From contig MEDY01000253.1 in assembly GCA_001724265.1 (NCBI GenBank), positions 1 to 44,295 on the forward strand: DNA of 44,295 nucleotides, read 5' to 3'. The position numbers and the translations under genes were made by a program. Position 1 is the first letter of the stretch. Each line of letters begins with the position of its first letter. Below are positions 38,201 through 44,181 of this stretch, in pieces. The notes under the pieces were generated by a model, which worked only from the letters and a program-made list of their open reading frames with translations, made no database searches and had not been told where the DNA came from. Source of the stretch: Rhizaria sp. SCN 62-66 (taxonomy: Eukaryota > Rhizaria, unplaced).

Positions 38201-41200
38201 GAAGGCTTCGTCGGCCTCGGCCGCGGCCTGCTTTGCCATGCGCGCCGCCACCTCGGCCTCGGCCTTGGCACGCGCGCGGGCCTGGCGCGCGATCGTGGGC
38301 GCCATGGCCGAGATGATGCCCGTGCCGCCGCTGCCGTCGCCGAAGTCGGACTCGCTGTGCGAAGCGGAGGATGTCCCCGACCGGCGCTTCACCACGCGAC
38401 GCTTGCCCGAGTGCGACTTCTCGTTCACCGACTTCTCGCTGCTGTCGTCGTGCGACAGCGACGCGCTGTGGTCGTCGCCAGCCTTAGCCTTGCGCGGCTT
38501 GCGCACGAGCCGGCGCTTTTTCTTTGGGTCGCCCGCGCCGGCCGACGCGGCGGGAGTGCCGTGGCGCGAGACGCCGCCGGCCAGGAGTCTCTCGTCGGCA
38601 AACACATCCGCAATCTCGTCAAGCGCGTTGACGAGCGCGGCGACGGGCAGCGCGGCAAAGATCACGGCGGCCGACTGCGGCAGCCACGCCACGGCGACGG
38701 TGCCGACCTCGCACTCGAGCGAAGACTCGAAGCGCGCCGCCGGCAGCCCGCGCGCAGACTGCGCGATCTGGCTGCCGTCGAACAGAGCCGCCGACGCTGC
38801 CGTCGCCGGTGCCGCGCCAGCGCCGGCAGCAGCGACGCCGGTCGAGTCGGCCGAGGAGTGCGGGCTGAGCGCGCCGCCCGTCAGGCCCTGCGCGGCGCGG
38901 AGATCCGCCTTGCGGTCCGGCCGGCGCACCTCGAGGCACACCGACAGCGGCGCGTTGCTGCGTCCGCGGCCGCCGGGCGCGGAGCCGGCTGAGAGGAGGA
39001 TGAGTCCGGTCGGCAACGAGGGCGCCGCGGCTGGCGCGGCGGGGTCCGCGGGCGCGTGCACGTGGTCCGTGATAGTGACGCGCGTCACCACGGCGGTCAC
39101 CGAGGTGGCGAACTTGGACTGCGTGACCGTGAGCGTGGCCTCGCTGACGACGGCGGAGCACACCAGCACGGGCACGTGACCGGCGGCCGTGGCGCCGACG
39201 GTGGGGACGCCCGCGCGGCGCAGCGCGGCGGCCACGGCGGGCGGCAGCAGCGCGGCGGGCCCCGAGACCGGCACCGCGTCCTCGGCGGGCAGCGCGAGCG
39301 CGTCGCTGAAGAGCAGCACGTGCAGCGACGGCAGCGTCGTCGACAGTTCCAGCAGCGTGTCACGGCGCCGCACCTCGGCCTTGCTCTTAGCCCAGCGGAA
39401 GAACCAGAGCCAGGACACGGCCGTGCCCTCGACTTCCTCTTCCTCCTCGCCGCCCGCGAGCCCGGCGGCGGAGGCCGTGGACGAAAGCCCCGCGGTGGAG
39501 GAGAACTCGAGCGCCGCGGCCGAGTCGTAGTCGCCGCCGCCAGCGCGGCCGCCGTTGGCCTCGGCCCACGCCTTGACGCGGAGGCGGAAGCGCAGCACCT
39601 GCGTGATGACGTCATTGGCCATGGCCTCGACGCCCAGCGCCGCGCGGAGCTCTTCGCGCGTCAGCATCGCCTTGCCCTGCGTCGCGCCTGCGGGCGCCAG
39701 GTGAGCGTACATGCCGAGCATCGCCTCAGCGTCGTCGTCATCGTCGTCGTCGCCGTAGCCGCCAGTGCCCGCGAAGCCCAGCGAGCCGAGCGCGCCCGCG
39801 GGCCCGGTCGCGGTGGCGGCCGCGGCGACGGGCGCGGTGGCGAGGCGCGCGGTGTAGGCCGAGACAGAGCGCGGGAGCGCGCTGAGCGAGCCCAAGAGTG
39901 CGGACTGCGAGTGCGCCAGCAGCCCCGCGGCGGAGCCCGAGCGGGTGAGCGAGTCCACGCCCTCGAGCGCGGCCGCGGCGTCGGCGCCGCCGGACAGCAG
40001 CTCCATCACGACGCCCCAGCGCGGGACGGCGACCTGCGCCGTGGCGGCCACGCGCGCGAGCGCCGTGGTGCCCAGGCGCAGCGTAAGTTGCGGCAGCGAG
40101 CCCGAGAGCCGCGCGCGTGGGAGGTCGCGGAAGCGGTCGTGCGTGCGCAGCGCGAGCTGCACCGTGGCGCGCGCCGTCGTCGATAGCAGCAGCCACGTGT
40201 CGCGCGGCGAAGGCGCATAGCCCGCGCACGCGGCGTCGAGCGGCGCCGAGCTCGCGCCGACGGCCGGCGCACTGGCGTGCGGCAGGAGCCGGTAGTTGCC
40301 GTAAGGCGCGTCACGCCACACAGCGCCCGAGCGCACGACCCAGGCCTGCAGCGCGTCGTAGCCCACGGCGACGCGGTCCTGCTTCTGGCGTTCGGCGGCG
40401 TCGGCGCCGGCCGAGGTGACGGTGATCTGGCCCAGGTCCACCACGAGCATGTCGCAGTGAGGGCGATCCGCCGCCGCAGGCAGGATCAGTGTCGGCGCGC
40501 GGACCGTCACAGCCAGCTCCAGCTCGGGCCGCGCACGTCCCGACGGGTGCGCCTGACCGGCAAAGATGCGGCCCAGCGCGGCCATGGCCAGCGAGCGCAG
40601 CTGCTTCTGCCCTAGCGCGCCCGCGACCGAGGAGGCCGAGCCGTGCAGCGCGCCGCCGTCCGCGCTGTCCACGCGCGCGGCGTCGGCGTCGGCGGCCGCC
40701 GCAGAGCCCGCGAAGGCGGCCTCGATGACGGTGCGCGCGGCCTCGGCGACGGGCAGCGCGAAGGCCGTTACGGCCGCCGCCACACGCGAGTCGACGGCGA
40801 TGTCCACGGGCTGCAGCTCCAGTCGCAGCAGCAGCCCCGGCGGCACCGGCGCCCCGGCCGCGGGCGGCGTGGCTGGCAGCGGGACCGAGGCCAGCCCGCG
40901 CGCGGCGCGGAAGGAGGGCAGCACGTGCGCGGGCGGGCTCTGGTGGAACTCAAGCGCGAGCAGCGGCGGCGCAGTGCCACTGCCGCTGGTCCCGCCCGCA
41001 GCAGTCGAGCCGAGCGGGCGCGGCGCGACAATGGCGCGGTGGAACGTGACGTGCGGCGCGGCGTCGATGACGGTAAGCGCGGCGAGCGCGCAGGCAACCG
41101 AGGTTGACGACGGGCGCAGCGCGAGCTGCGCACGCACGCCCGTGGCCGTGAGGTGCAGCAGCGGGCCGCGAGCGCCGGCCAGCACAATGATCACGGCGGG

Positions 41201-42787
41201 CAGCGACACGTCCGCGGCCAACAGCTCGTAGCGCGCGTCGGTGGTGGCGGAGCGCACATCCACAGCGGCCTCCCAGCTCGCGTCAAGCATGCCCTCGATC
41301 TCGGCGCGCTCTTCGGCAGTGAAAGCGTCCTCCGCGGCCGCAGATGGTGACGCCGCCGCCGCGCCGCCGCCGCCGAAGAGGCGCGAAAAGAAGCCTGGCT
41401 TGGAGGACGCGGCCTTCTCGGAGCGCAGCGTGACGCGTTTGCCGCCGCCCTCGCGCTGCATCTCGATAAAGGCGCGGGAGCGCGCGCGCGCGAGGTCTTC
41501 GAAGCGCGCGGCTAGGTCCATGGCGGCCAGTTCGTCCATCTCGGACTGCGTCAGGCGCGGCAGCGGCCCGTCAAAGCGGCGGCGGTAGAGCGCGGTGTAG
41601 CGCACGGTGGCCTCGGGCGACAGCGCCGTGAAGTGTGACGACTCGGCTGCGGTCAGCAGCGCGAGCTTTTCCTGCGCCGTGGCCACAGTGTCGACGAGCG
41701 CTAGCAGCGGCGCCAGCTGCGGGTTCGAAAACGACAGCGCGACGGACGCGCTCGCGCCAAAGCCCGCTGTCGACGCCGCCGTCGGTGACAGCACAGACTC
41801 AGCGCCACTTGCACTCGTACTCGCACTCGTTTGCGGCGCGGGCGCGGGCTCGTCGAGGGTGAGGCGCAGGCGCATGCGGCAGGGGCTGGCGTCGCTGAGC
41901 GTGCGCGTCATCTCGGCCATCAGCGTGCCCGCCAGCGGCTGACACAGGTACGCGCTGGCCGCTGCATTGGCCGCGCTGGCCGCCGCGTTCAACGAGCCGG
42001 GCCGCGCCGGCAGCGGCGGCGGCGGCGGAACTTCGTTGCTCGTGCTCGCACTCTCGCTTGCGCCGACCTTGCTGCTGCTGCTGCTTCTGCTGGTGCCAAC
42101 GCCAGAGCTGGAGGTTGCGCTGTTGTTGTTGGTGCCGGCGGCGGCGGGGTCGACATAGATGGCGAGTCCCTCCCAGCGCACGCGCTTGAAGAGCTTCTCG
42201 AACGAGTGTTGCACAAACAGCGCGGCGCCTGCGGCGTCGCTGGTGTTGGCAACGAGCGAGTCAAGCACGAGTCCGGCGGCGAAGCGGCGGCCCGGGTTGG
42301 CGGCGTTGAGTGGGGCCTCGTAGCGCACATGCACGCGCCGGATCTCAATCTGCAGGTTCGCCGCGATGGTCGCGGCCAGGCGCGCCATCATGCCCGACGG
42401 CGCCTCGTCCGCGGCGGCCGGTCCAGCGAGCTGCGTCTCCTGCAGCTTGGCGAGCTTGGCTGTCTTCTCGGCGAGCGCAGTCGCGCGTACGACCTCCGGG
42501 TCTAGGTCGAACGAGGCCTTGGGGCGCGCGCACGCAGAGATGTCCTCCAACACCAACCGCACGGGCTTGGACTTAAGCGAGCGCCAGTCAGCCGCCAGGT
42601 GGATGCGGCCAATAGTGCCCGCCGAAACGGTGACGGGCAGCTGCAGCATGTCGAGCGCGGCGGGGCGGATGCGGATGTTGCGCAGGTTGACCTCGCCGGA
42701 CCAGGCTTTGACGTCCAGCACGCCGAAGTCCTCAACGAACTGGCCTAGGTACGTGTTCAGCAGGTTCGCCACCGCGCCTTTGATCAT
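23300..42787 (-). CDS. VPS13: VPS13-family bridge-like lipid-transfer protein, 6,495 residues, single coding exon
   Basis: VPS13 proteins move phospholipids in bulk between organelles at contact sites. The chorein N-terminus is clear (MIKGAVANLLNTYLGQFVEDF, then WSGEVNLRNIRIRPAAL). The long middle should form the RBG groove. The VAB adaptor-binding domain has six repeats, each with its conserved Asn, at about residues 4774, 4919, 5047, 5227, 5418 and 5678 (RNDTG, HNATDLPW, SNVLPVP, INDTLLPL, VNETPWPL, ANKSSFPI). The ATG_C amphipathic-helix region spans about 6270-6440 (GGVFCIASNVTGSIASG, LVLDDEHRAERD, GLVAQPIKGAQKDG). About 55 Gln/Gly-rich residues follow and no PH-like domain is visible. Known VPS13s are about 3,100-4,400 residues; the excess here is largely Ala/Ser/acidic insertions, for example 1421-1470 (basic) and 2066-2110 (acidic). 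The start at 42787 gives the standard family N-terminus. Assignment to A/C, B or D type is not possible by eye. Confidence 0.95.
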   Translation of the reverse strand: MIKGAVANLLNTYLGQFVEDFGVLDVKAWSGEVNLRNIRIRPAALDMLQLPVTVSAGTIGRIHLAADWRSLKSKPVRLVLEDISACARPKASFDLDPEVVRATALAEKTAKLAKLQETQLAGPAAADEAPSGMMARLAATIAANLQIEIRRVHVRYEAPLNAANPGRRFAAGLVLDSLVANTSDAAGAALFVQHSFEKLFKRVRWEGLAIYVDPAAAGTNNNSATSSSGVGTSRSSSSSKVGASESASTSNEVPPPPPLPARPGSLNAAASAANAAASAYLCQPLAGTLMAEMTRTLSDASPCRMRLRLTLDEPAPAPQTSASTSASGAESVLSPTAASTAGFGASASVALSFSNPQLAPLLALVDTVATAQEKLALLTAAESSHFTALSPEATVRYTALYRRRFDGPLPRLTQSEMDELAAMDLAARFEDLARARSRAFIEMQREGGGKRVTLRSEKAASSKPGFFSRLFGGGGAAAASPSAAAEDAFTAEERAEIEGMLDASWEAAVDVRSATTDARYELLAADVSLPAVIIVLAGARGPLLHLTATGVRAQLALRPSSTSVACALAALTVIDAAPHVTFHRAIVAPRPLGSTAAGGTSGSGTAPPLLALEFHQSPPAHVLPSFRAARGLASVPLPATPPAAGAPVPPGLLLRLELQPVDIAVDSRVAAAVTAFALPVAEAARTVIEAAFAGSAAAADADAARVDSADGGALHGSASSVAGALGQKQLRSLAMAALGRIFAGQAHPSGRARPELELAVTVRAPTLILPAAADRPHCDMLVVDLGQITVTSAGADAAERQKQDRVAVGYDALQAWVVRSGAVWRDAPYGNYRLLPHASAPAVGASSAPLDAACAGYAPSPRDTWLLLSTTARATVQLALRTHDRFRDLPRARLSGSLPQLTLRLGTTALARVAATAQVAVPRWGVVMELLSGGADAAAALEGVDSLTRSGSAAGLLAHSQSALLGSLSALPRSVSAYTARLATAPVAAAATATGPAGALGSLGFAGTGGYGDDDDDDDAEAMLGMYAHLAPAGATQGKAMLTREELRAALGVEAMANDVITQVLRFRLRVKAWAEANGGRAGGGDYDSAAALEFSSTAGLSSTASAAGLAGGEEEEEVEGTAVSWLWFFRWAKSKAEVRRRDTLLELSTTLPSLHVLLFSDALALPAEDAVPVSGPAALLPPAVAAALRRAGVPTVGATAAGHVPVLVCSAVVSEATLTVTQSKFATSVTAVVTRVTITDHVHAPADPAAPAAAPSLPTGLILLSAGSAPGGRGRSNAPLSVCLEVRRPDRKADLRAAQGLTGGALSPHSSADSTGVAAAGAGAAPATAASAALFDGSQIAQSARGLPAARFESSLECEVGTVAVAWLPQSAAVIFAALPVAALVNALDEIADVFADERLLAGGVSRHGTPAASAGAGDPKKKRRLVRKPRKAKAGDDHSASLSHDDSSEKSVNEKSHSGKRRVVKRRSGTSSASHSESDFGDGSGGTGIISAMAPTIARQARARAKAEAEVAARMAKQAAAEADEAFRRAAGSAIVGLSQVAVRVTMLTVDLRVPLPAPAVPVAAAAGGEWRWPDGTVSPLPRLPTATAYTLDIEEMGAVSQQQATRVPSPATLRLWLASHSQLRCALGGISLTESAQASASVGAVAPEPTLILRVYSGVELPPSASLMPYSTPLVYIVHEAREFTGRSPPPAESALRMRVGGLLLEAAPSVAVRLAAYGAESLAAFAPLTIALAAAAAPGVAAAGASMASSKSPAGEALVSPRAGASPRPALPAPATAAPSSAAPRMPRLDISLEPPMLAVPESAGSRRRAVLSLGRLTVSSAPIDAAPATLPETLADRDHVRASSGEALRWARHASATGAAPAEGLAARAALTAPLLRPLEEARRSTSPAEWNALALHVSRILAFTTDSAREDALVLADVVAAPGTASPEAANDNTVILLREAVVSLAAAWPERASAGPALADLKVSTLDASVARRQLVQFYATAADASKASKDVAAAAPARAVWGCPSDAAALAHAAAAHGLSDAEVRARRTAALVAAAAQAADSASSDAANAALLGMTPVAEDGDEDDEDEDEDEITLSNAPSRVSTSHTAGDDDDSDDDVFSEPTLARTAVLRVRDRPDLHQSIIVQRAPDASSAAVTFAQPAAISDNADVPSLVFAAEFGGAHLTLLAEKRGVTTPAPLARLGLSHLQLLVALGGGGNDAHSKDYAPAPEPSRFVELLVSRVSARDLRAHGPHPGYGYLIAPLHAIRRAHAPAAASAEGDAEAGSSQITITLAQSSAAGTEVWVAINRPTGVIVPSFVADMLEYLAPLPPPADAAASAPPALLQQPSVTRQRSASGLSTGSAGASSSAAAARSAAATAAAAEAARPASAKRVRVSVVVTDAAMAMPLNSWAADSVMLLQRCDRLAVTLSLDPAAATGSVAADLVRYHVGLGRLDTLWGDAKATAEARQLVTPITIKARLCLEDSAAEANAAAAQAAMATRTGSESVYGGAVANMPHSVLAGAAAEARAHTQAARDVFSALGAPPVGGRPSATSGAAEWGLSCTDKSTLHVSPVTMYLTPRDLVTVLDVHDMVTAAVAPPLRTHYVAPFIGIAAGPQAAIAEGDEERCDDMEAAPAAPAPLPPFWIEVQCDKIAVYLLTDAVPTSALSAGLETVTIGLRNSHLSVALDTVATRFAPPAQKQNDTQSGKIVSATAALAGSVESAIITPTRFTLDLTLAPLGGATAVLASGPAPLLRPVVTVAAERPFQVFVSDTMLLDIVAIIKEWDPPVARAVDTIAALPVQLGLAAADVGAVTPDATPAPALIETAGLELALSLSEVSVFLDKARPGVNAGVAPLFLATARGVMVAHTTHRAGPGLAPAATTSISLQALECWDLKNVGNELCVVSIDTGAPSCAPVPTRGTTKPVAAAATALSALPGDDCPVFIHIDSPELPLTDEQGVYEYMVHRADAATAAQPLMALALRLHSVRINWSPDWMAELFDLIFSVTGGAAAIVTPPELESEEFYEALFTANTAAGHPRPAPNAAIFASQHPNVASDVKNPDATVSDSAMILPYFALDPTGASALLPPAAVLDSEIRAHLEHAVNKAAADGATASTEHPGAPPKTSCNVSGELDRLWPKHWRGGTLVRSILWGQQPGFRVAQVFPCEPTAPARTPMSVRVDVTTRSVIIGLHKDGGRLGGVAVAVESRKIFRADITAAVVSVSLPLLPPATYKRGPGSVQVEGGVRSLHMYKLDSVAPVPADVAAAAGVPPEAMAHMRASPAAKAGGVEGEEDFIDPWGLIVAITPGKDDEMAAAFAVRRPPMPPAPAPGAPKPFYDYNQVAISAGNVDIAFQLSPVLELVDYILSGIIGAIPGAPPPVDSVSDATSPSAAPSDASPMPVPAKSSIIDMLPLPAPGVPASPSWGTGAVRMLVRVGTLSAIAPRSSVAPDVASSIAMIVRGVTMTNAPERDEAAVARGEHPLEFDRLTLTVDALAAAALPADPTVIAAAAAAAAGSAAYVSGSRMTLRTGHELRAAPADRAAAATHKAAISAAIAAGLGHSADPATKAIGLVPTARLDKTVSMRSAASAPAANFGSTVASQQNLSTLSLQTSAPAPATNARTAALAGLDLGMGDIVVPQKKQHTPVFSQPATSPTSARAPGSSGPFLPSAAAFEAVMQRSHSPGAKNRGSLDKTANDVAPLMAAAAALRAMAPKLAARTFPKDLIMAIKKDEAAASDKKTADTPPLTSLVAASLEALWPSLINAGVFGKGKPIPARAPWLLPAMPLITPTRVGLDILAALDRPAFAAALPDGAPVKVSLTVGHLEAFLSASRLECLMRVLAGNLLLDPVLAAAAVQAARVKATLLAGNARADSLFNVFGTGSMAMLGASELSAIVASESSWGPGTPAMSDAPSTPDGASPPGPLTGLAAVTGSESQHKAKVASMMSSLLATAVASDSIEHPSSSSSSSLSLAVTRPSQQPAPATAARARRIIFQEDTPWAFTKAMMGLVITSARINMCEEEVDRSPAAAPLYRTSQSFLAAEIGGVSLGWRRLGLAGALTSIAFNTMLFREIDANARGLNASAAARGEEWRSLVLCPSSHPLVAARGTSQTLSSPGDNVRTLDMNDFLAASPQDGGSSPIKMAVRPVIHLKILQSLSLVSGRRRAIDVDVCGLTAFTNPRALMRLARAVTIPPDCLDPPPCTIAAAITAAASGTVDTHGSGSVPGVPLAASAAGSTASTFASTSAPAAVVAPKLSAASSTPEASAANVGLGRDHITLRVRVSALQAVTVDPLTAAALVVRTGCALAMSRTVQPPVAPALGLAPRGQQVVEILILGVAAQAAVHSCSVRQLWRAPSLDSTIVKPVSVRAVLASTQSVLLSVVDQADLVDPSAAAGGMPLAALVTTRGSATVGFLDPLAMTLSLGDLGIAMSARDAWVDAAADMDLWDKEQTHARAALAAFRLQAASSAASAAAAAASPSGETGDGEDDEGSHVDALIQQQLVAWGDVAGAASGDAHGYAGNAFSLAADAARASALPAVAGVNLNVVRVTTAGEKVLRIDLLPITVTAVDNLSRRFVPVMCLRVTPTPVDVSLWAVPDGWAGNMVSRFMFAVEYHDPQSLALRALVHETNVISEARFFLDDGIAASSSARTGTATALRTSALDTGSGTASRNRPFWMMLQVNSPIDVRVSTAFLLSIFTAYSDWTARRQAARSSIHSQADGTAGSASDTTSTGSAPVRKTAQISAARAVMANAMISQQQRIARDESSVGEEGDDNDGEDVDARYYSPVRVRNDTGEAVQVWAVLNKRALDRHQAEINLSDRDFADMVERLSETCTRVTVPAGGEVPVPLCPGLRMHPRMASLCFSVGRGVSAGRLMNVPVSHRGTQVFPLSVGDSMPTPSPMGELPAQQRRVSLSIRTVDSSRVVIMSSTRSVHNATDLPWAVQATLPDATTWECIIPARGTVPIPVSFQQFEFVRMKPATIRDGEALSTSPSRPQDEDFGWSQPIMAVQTIAKVPRNYDLVCAAVATEALPARACVVFVPPMQAEGVTDGVFTIHAPLVVSNVLPVPACFEIVYRLWMPAAQRWATRTLLRDVLASGAETQLNTIDWSEAAAAWNKVRLNSGRPLPDGPPDAKPAAQLLCRVQCGGLGWTQLTPIIHSVESQHASREGPGGYSGLVIPRSRRLVRCSTHDDGAASAAPAPGDADSMPLILEVDANETLGAAGRASGALARVVRFFADSWIINDTLLPLTVAHGPLLMQGAVFGRVAQESRQAPRITVETYDDLALRQLPPDAPRPKPGCEPLGLGLAGNACRTVTLAEKTPTMAPAAAPAWTVMPQRLRNGTSPATHFTLVASDAPHSREAFTRVAQLGNLLIDPAHDCSAAAAARRASSASQAITSSPLRMRADMVARFYRAPAPFQRICVTHLLPRFVVVNETPWPLALVQEGMGMTPEAACVVPPTPRDAVPPPDENTACPSIVGGMPFYWPCHQSPQRIQILPLAPPPSPKAVLRATRPAVVGAAPMGTPVPNAAPAIESVTDAGAFRYGCMAEASEEAMASAAWTATSFFTLSETGIISVLSSAKAAPDGGPGTQSVALTMQVSVHNNGGQFVVTITPELSGPQSASRVRRKQEKLLAARAQQAAIEASSPSAVAAASNGALSLNTSAPALPTVSSSLVATVPAAGTVGVAPLYSVANKSSFPISICQAQAILPGGDVRRNAELACLPPMLHTQPYRATPFAWQDPNATSEFPSPQVLAAAPARAVALKFALLYIYPAPGAAPHLLQVQIEIPGWSKIAMVVRQEITAPGAPPTCTVHPLLVRVDCLADGSRVLNIVPCPFPRRSLPSEWSRVFRSARAVRFLTTAAAAGAAVAGSTAAAASKSAGGLRTGGAGSAVQIVGDGALELLKLKQLVMSVDKQGKVIAHGGQAGADEEEKKQETETGISEFVFKAPLVSVAVVDDLPSAEQASASASGASLGAKLDDGGDAGCHVLSAHLCNIGLLLTSTATSQRQEVSLGALQIDKGTGVGKSSKKMPLHTPERMPSPPVPSYMPVLAWSTLWPVMVKQPDGAAPTPLVSFTSKRAYVRSGRYLVAGSYEYWDLSFQKQPVCFNIDDEIISALITVMDGFEANGTRSKSAKQRRQNTITAAIMASRGAASGNTQTASVVLATQRALAATLASAAQSSRTESAVRIYFEQFLISPVHLRVTTRLTGDVLERLLRAVDLGGGLRTVLSALGSMLQVEQMPIDMPMLVQQQETYSSAELVSAVGGFYQQQSSKYVTNALLSSSLLGNPRGFVRGIGRGASGLTHQERQLDSRRHNLSAAEGVAMTTGRLVGNTVGGVFCIASNVTGSIASGVSHLVLDDEHRAERDQRQKEKPKNALSGVKQGAMSIGTGLFSAITGLVAQPIKGAQKDGAAGAAKGFMSAIINIPTKVVSGTLDGVTNVVEGVGNTLADNETKAPPFVPVGRPLKLQVQLLGLDNATQEQLQQGHGHGKQGPSQSQSGGPRAPQQVVRR

Positions 42788-43392
42788 GGCGGGGCGGGAA
42801 AGCGACGGCGGAGCCGGAGGGGCCTCGAGGGCGGGGAGGGTTGTAGGGGTGTAACGAGGAAAGGAAGGAGCGTCTTAAAGCTTCTGGGAAGAACTGTTGA
42901 GAGGTCTTCTCGAGCTGAGAGGGAACAAATTCAGAAGGGAGAAGCGAGGAGAGCGGGGTGAGATGGATAAGAAATATATATGTGTGTTGGCGTTGCGTCA
43001 CAATGCCCTGCGTGACTTGAACCAGTTGGGATTGGCGACGTCGTCACGGATCTTGAACCCATTGCCCTCCACGGACACTCCACAGCAAAGGGCGCGACCC
43101 CGTGTTTCAACAGAGATTTCACAGGCCATACTCCATCGAATAACAATGCAGCAAATTTGACTAAAGTGTTTCGCCGTTTTATAACTTGTGTGTTAATTAA
43201 ATAACAATTTGAGACTGAACGCTGCCGAGTCATACAAATTTTGGAAGGCGGCTCTGAATCTTAAACGCGGACTCAACCGTTGTTGCCCAAGACCTCTTCC
43301 AGAGGTGATTGACACGTTTATTTACTCTAACAAGATCATCTTTTAAATGCACGTTATGTACATGCTTGTTGTTTATTATAGTATCAACTTGA

Positions 43393-43400
43393 TTACGTCA
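43393..43400. promoter_or_regulatory. CRE-like site TTACGTCA
   Basis: The reverse complement, TGACGTAA, is a common ATF/CREB-type bZIP site. It lies about 600 bp from VPS13 and 790 bp from eS4. Sequence match only. Confidence 0.3.
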
Positions 43401-43567
43401 TGTTCGGCGGTATACCTTGTATATCCTTCATATTGATGTCACAAGTAGCTCACAACTCAGATAGCACGTTGATAATATCAATGTCTTTGAATCAACGATA
43501 ACCCCCCCGATATAAAAAAAAGTAATGTATACTATATCCGACTATTGGTTTCGTAGATATTGTTTTA

Positions 43568-43575
43568 TGACGTCA
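43568..43575. promoter_or_regulatory. Perfect CRE palindrome TGACGTCA
   Basis: This is an exact 8-bp CRE palindrome, 168 bp from a second CRE-like site in the same AT-rich spacer. A bZIP binding role is inferred from sequence only. Confidence 0.4.
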
Positions 43576-43839
43576 AAGCGGCGCATAAGCAAAGTGTCTG
43601 ACCTTTCATAAGCCAGAGAATCGAAGCCAGAAAACTCATACAGAGAAACGAATAAGACCAAAATAAAGACCTCACAGCGAAAAGCGGCTACTTTCGATTT
43701 AAACTCAAACCAATGCAAATTGGCCGCGATCGCGATGTCCACTCGATAGCAGCAGGGCTTGTTTGCGGCCGGATGGCGACTGTGGGATTGGCTTTTTTCG
43801 GCCCAGTGCTAGTCTGAGGCGGCTTAACCAAGTTCCAGG

Positions 43840-43850
43840 GGCCGTCTCGC
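43840..43850 (+). promoter_or_regulatory. Promoter element GGCCGTCTCGC (eS4 copy)
   Basis: This 11-mer is identical to 3865-3875 in the TRRAP promoter, in the same orientation, at 342 nt from the eS4 start codon against 359 nt for TRRAP. Both copies are preceded by TTCCA within a few bases. Confidence 0.4.
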
Positions 43851-44002
43851 GCAAAACTGGCCCGGAGACCAGAGACAGCAAAGACGCGTCTTTTTCTCGT
43901 CGGAATGGCAGTCTCCTTGCACCATGGCTCTCAGGATAGATGTGTCATGTCTTAATCCTCTTTTAATTTGTTGCACGACCTCTGCGCGGGTTTGCTTCCC
44001 TT

Positions 44003-44170
44003 GTGAGGACCTGCCATTGGCGTCGCCTCGAAGCTTCTCGCTCTCTCATCCCTACTGGGTGGTCCGCCCATCCCTTTGCCTCTTGCCTCATGACTGTTCT
44101 GTCCTCACACCGTCTGCCTTGCCTTGTATTTTCTGTTCCTTTTGCTCTTACTATTTTCCACTCCCTACAG
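44003..44170 (+). other. Candidate 5' UTR intron of the eS4 gene
   Basis: The acceptor at 44170 is strong: a long pyrimidine tract ending CACTCCCTACAG, 11 nt before the ATG. The donor GTGAGG at 44003 is one candidate and gives a 168-nt intron, similar to others here. It would place a pyrimidine-rich leader (TTTGCTTCCCTT) in exon 1, as in many ribosomal-protein mRNAs. The exact donor is uncertain. Confidence 0.5.
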
Positions 44171-44181
44171 TCCGTTGTAAA

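Larger units (their letters stand above)
42788..44181. promoter_or_regulatory. Divergent intergenic region between VPS13 and eS4
   Basis: This 1.4-kb spacer holds both promoters and 5' UTRs. The first ~150 bp next to VPS13 are GC-rich. The centre (43140-43740) is AT-rich with an A-run (TATAAAAAAAAG near 43512) and two CRE-like sites (43393-43400 and 43568-43575). From 43740 a GC-richer block carries the element GGCCGTCTCGC shared with the TRRAP promoter. The last ~170 bp are strongly pyrimidine-rich and end in a splice acceptor at 44170. The ORFs here are short, AT-rich and unconvincing. Confidence 0.6.

Noticed and set aside
43500-43525. C-run followed by TATAAAAAAAAG as a TATA box for eS4
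   Set aside because: It lies about 670 bp upstream of the eS4 start codon with a GC-rich promoter-like block in between, so it is more likely AT-rich spacer.
43542-43742. 66-codon minus-strand ORF between VPS13 and eS4
   Set aside because: It is AT-rich with no motif and probably random.
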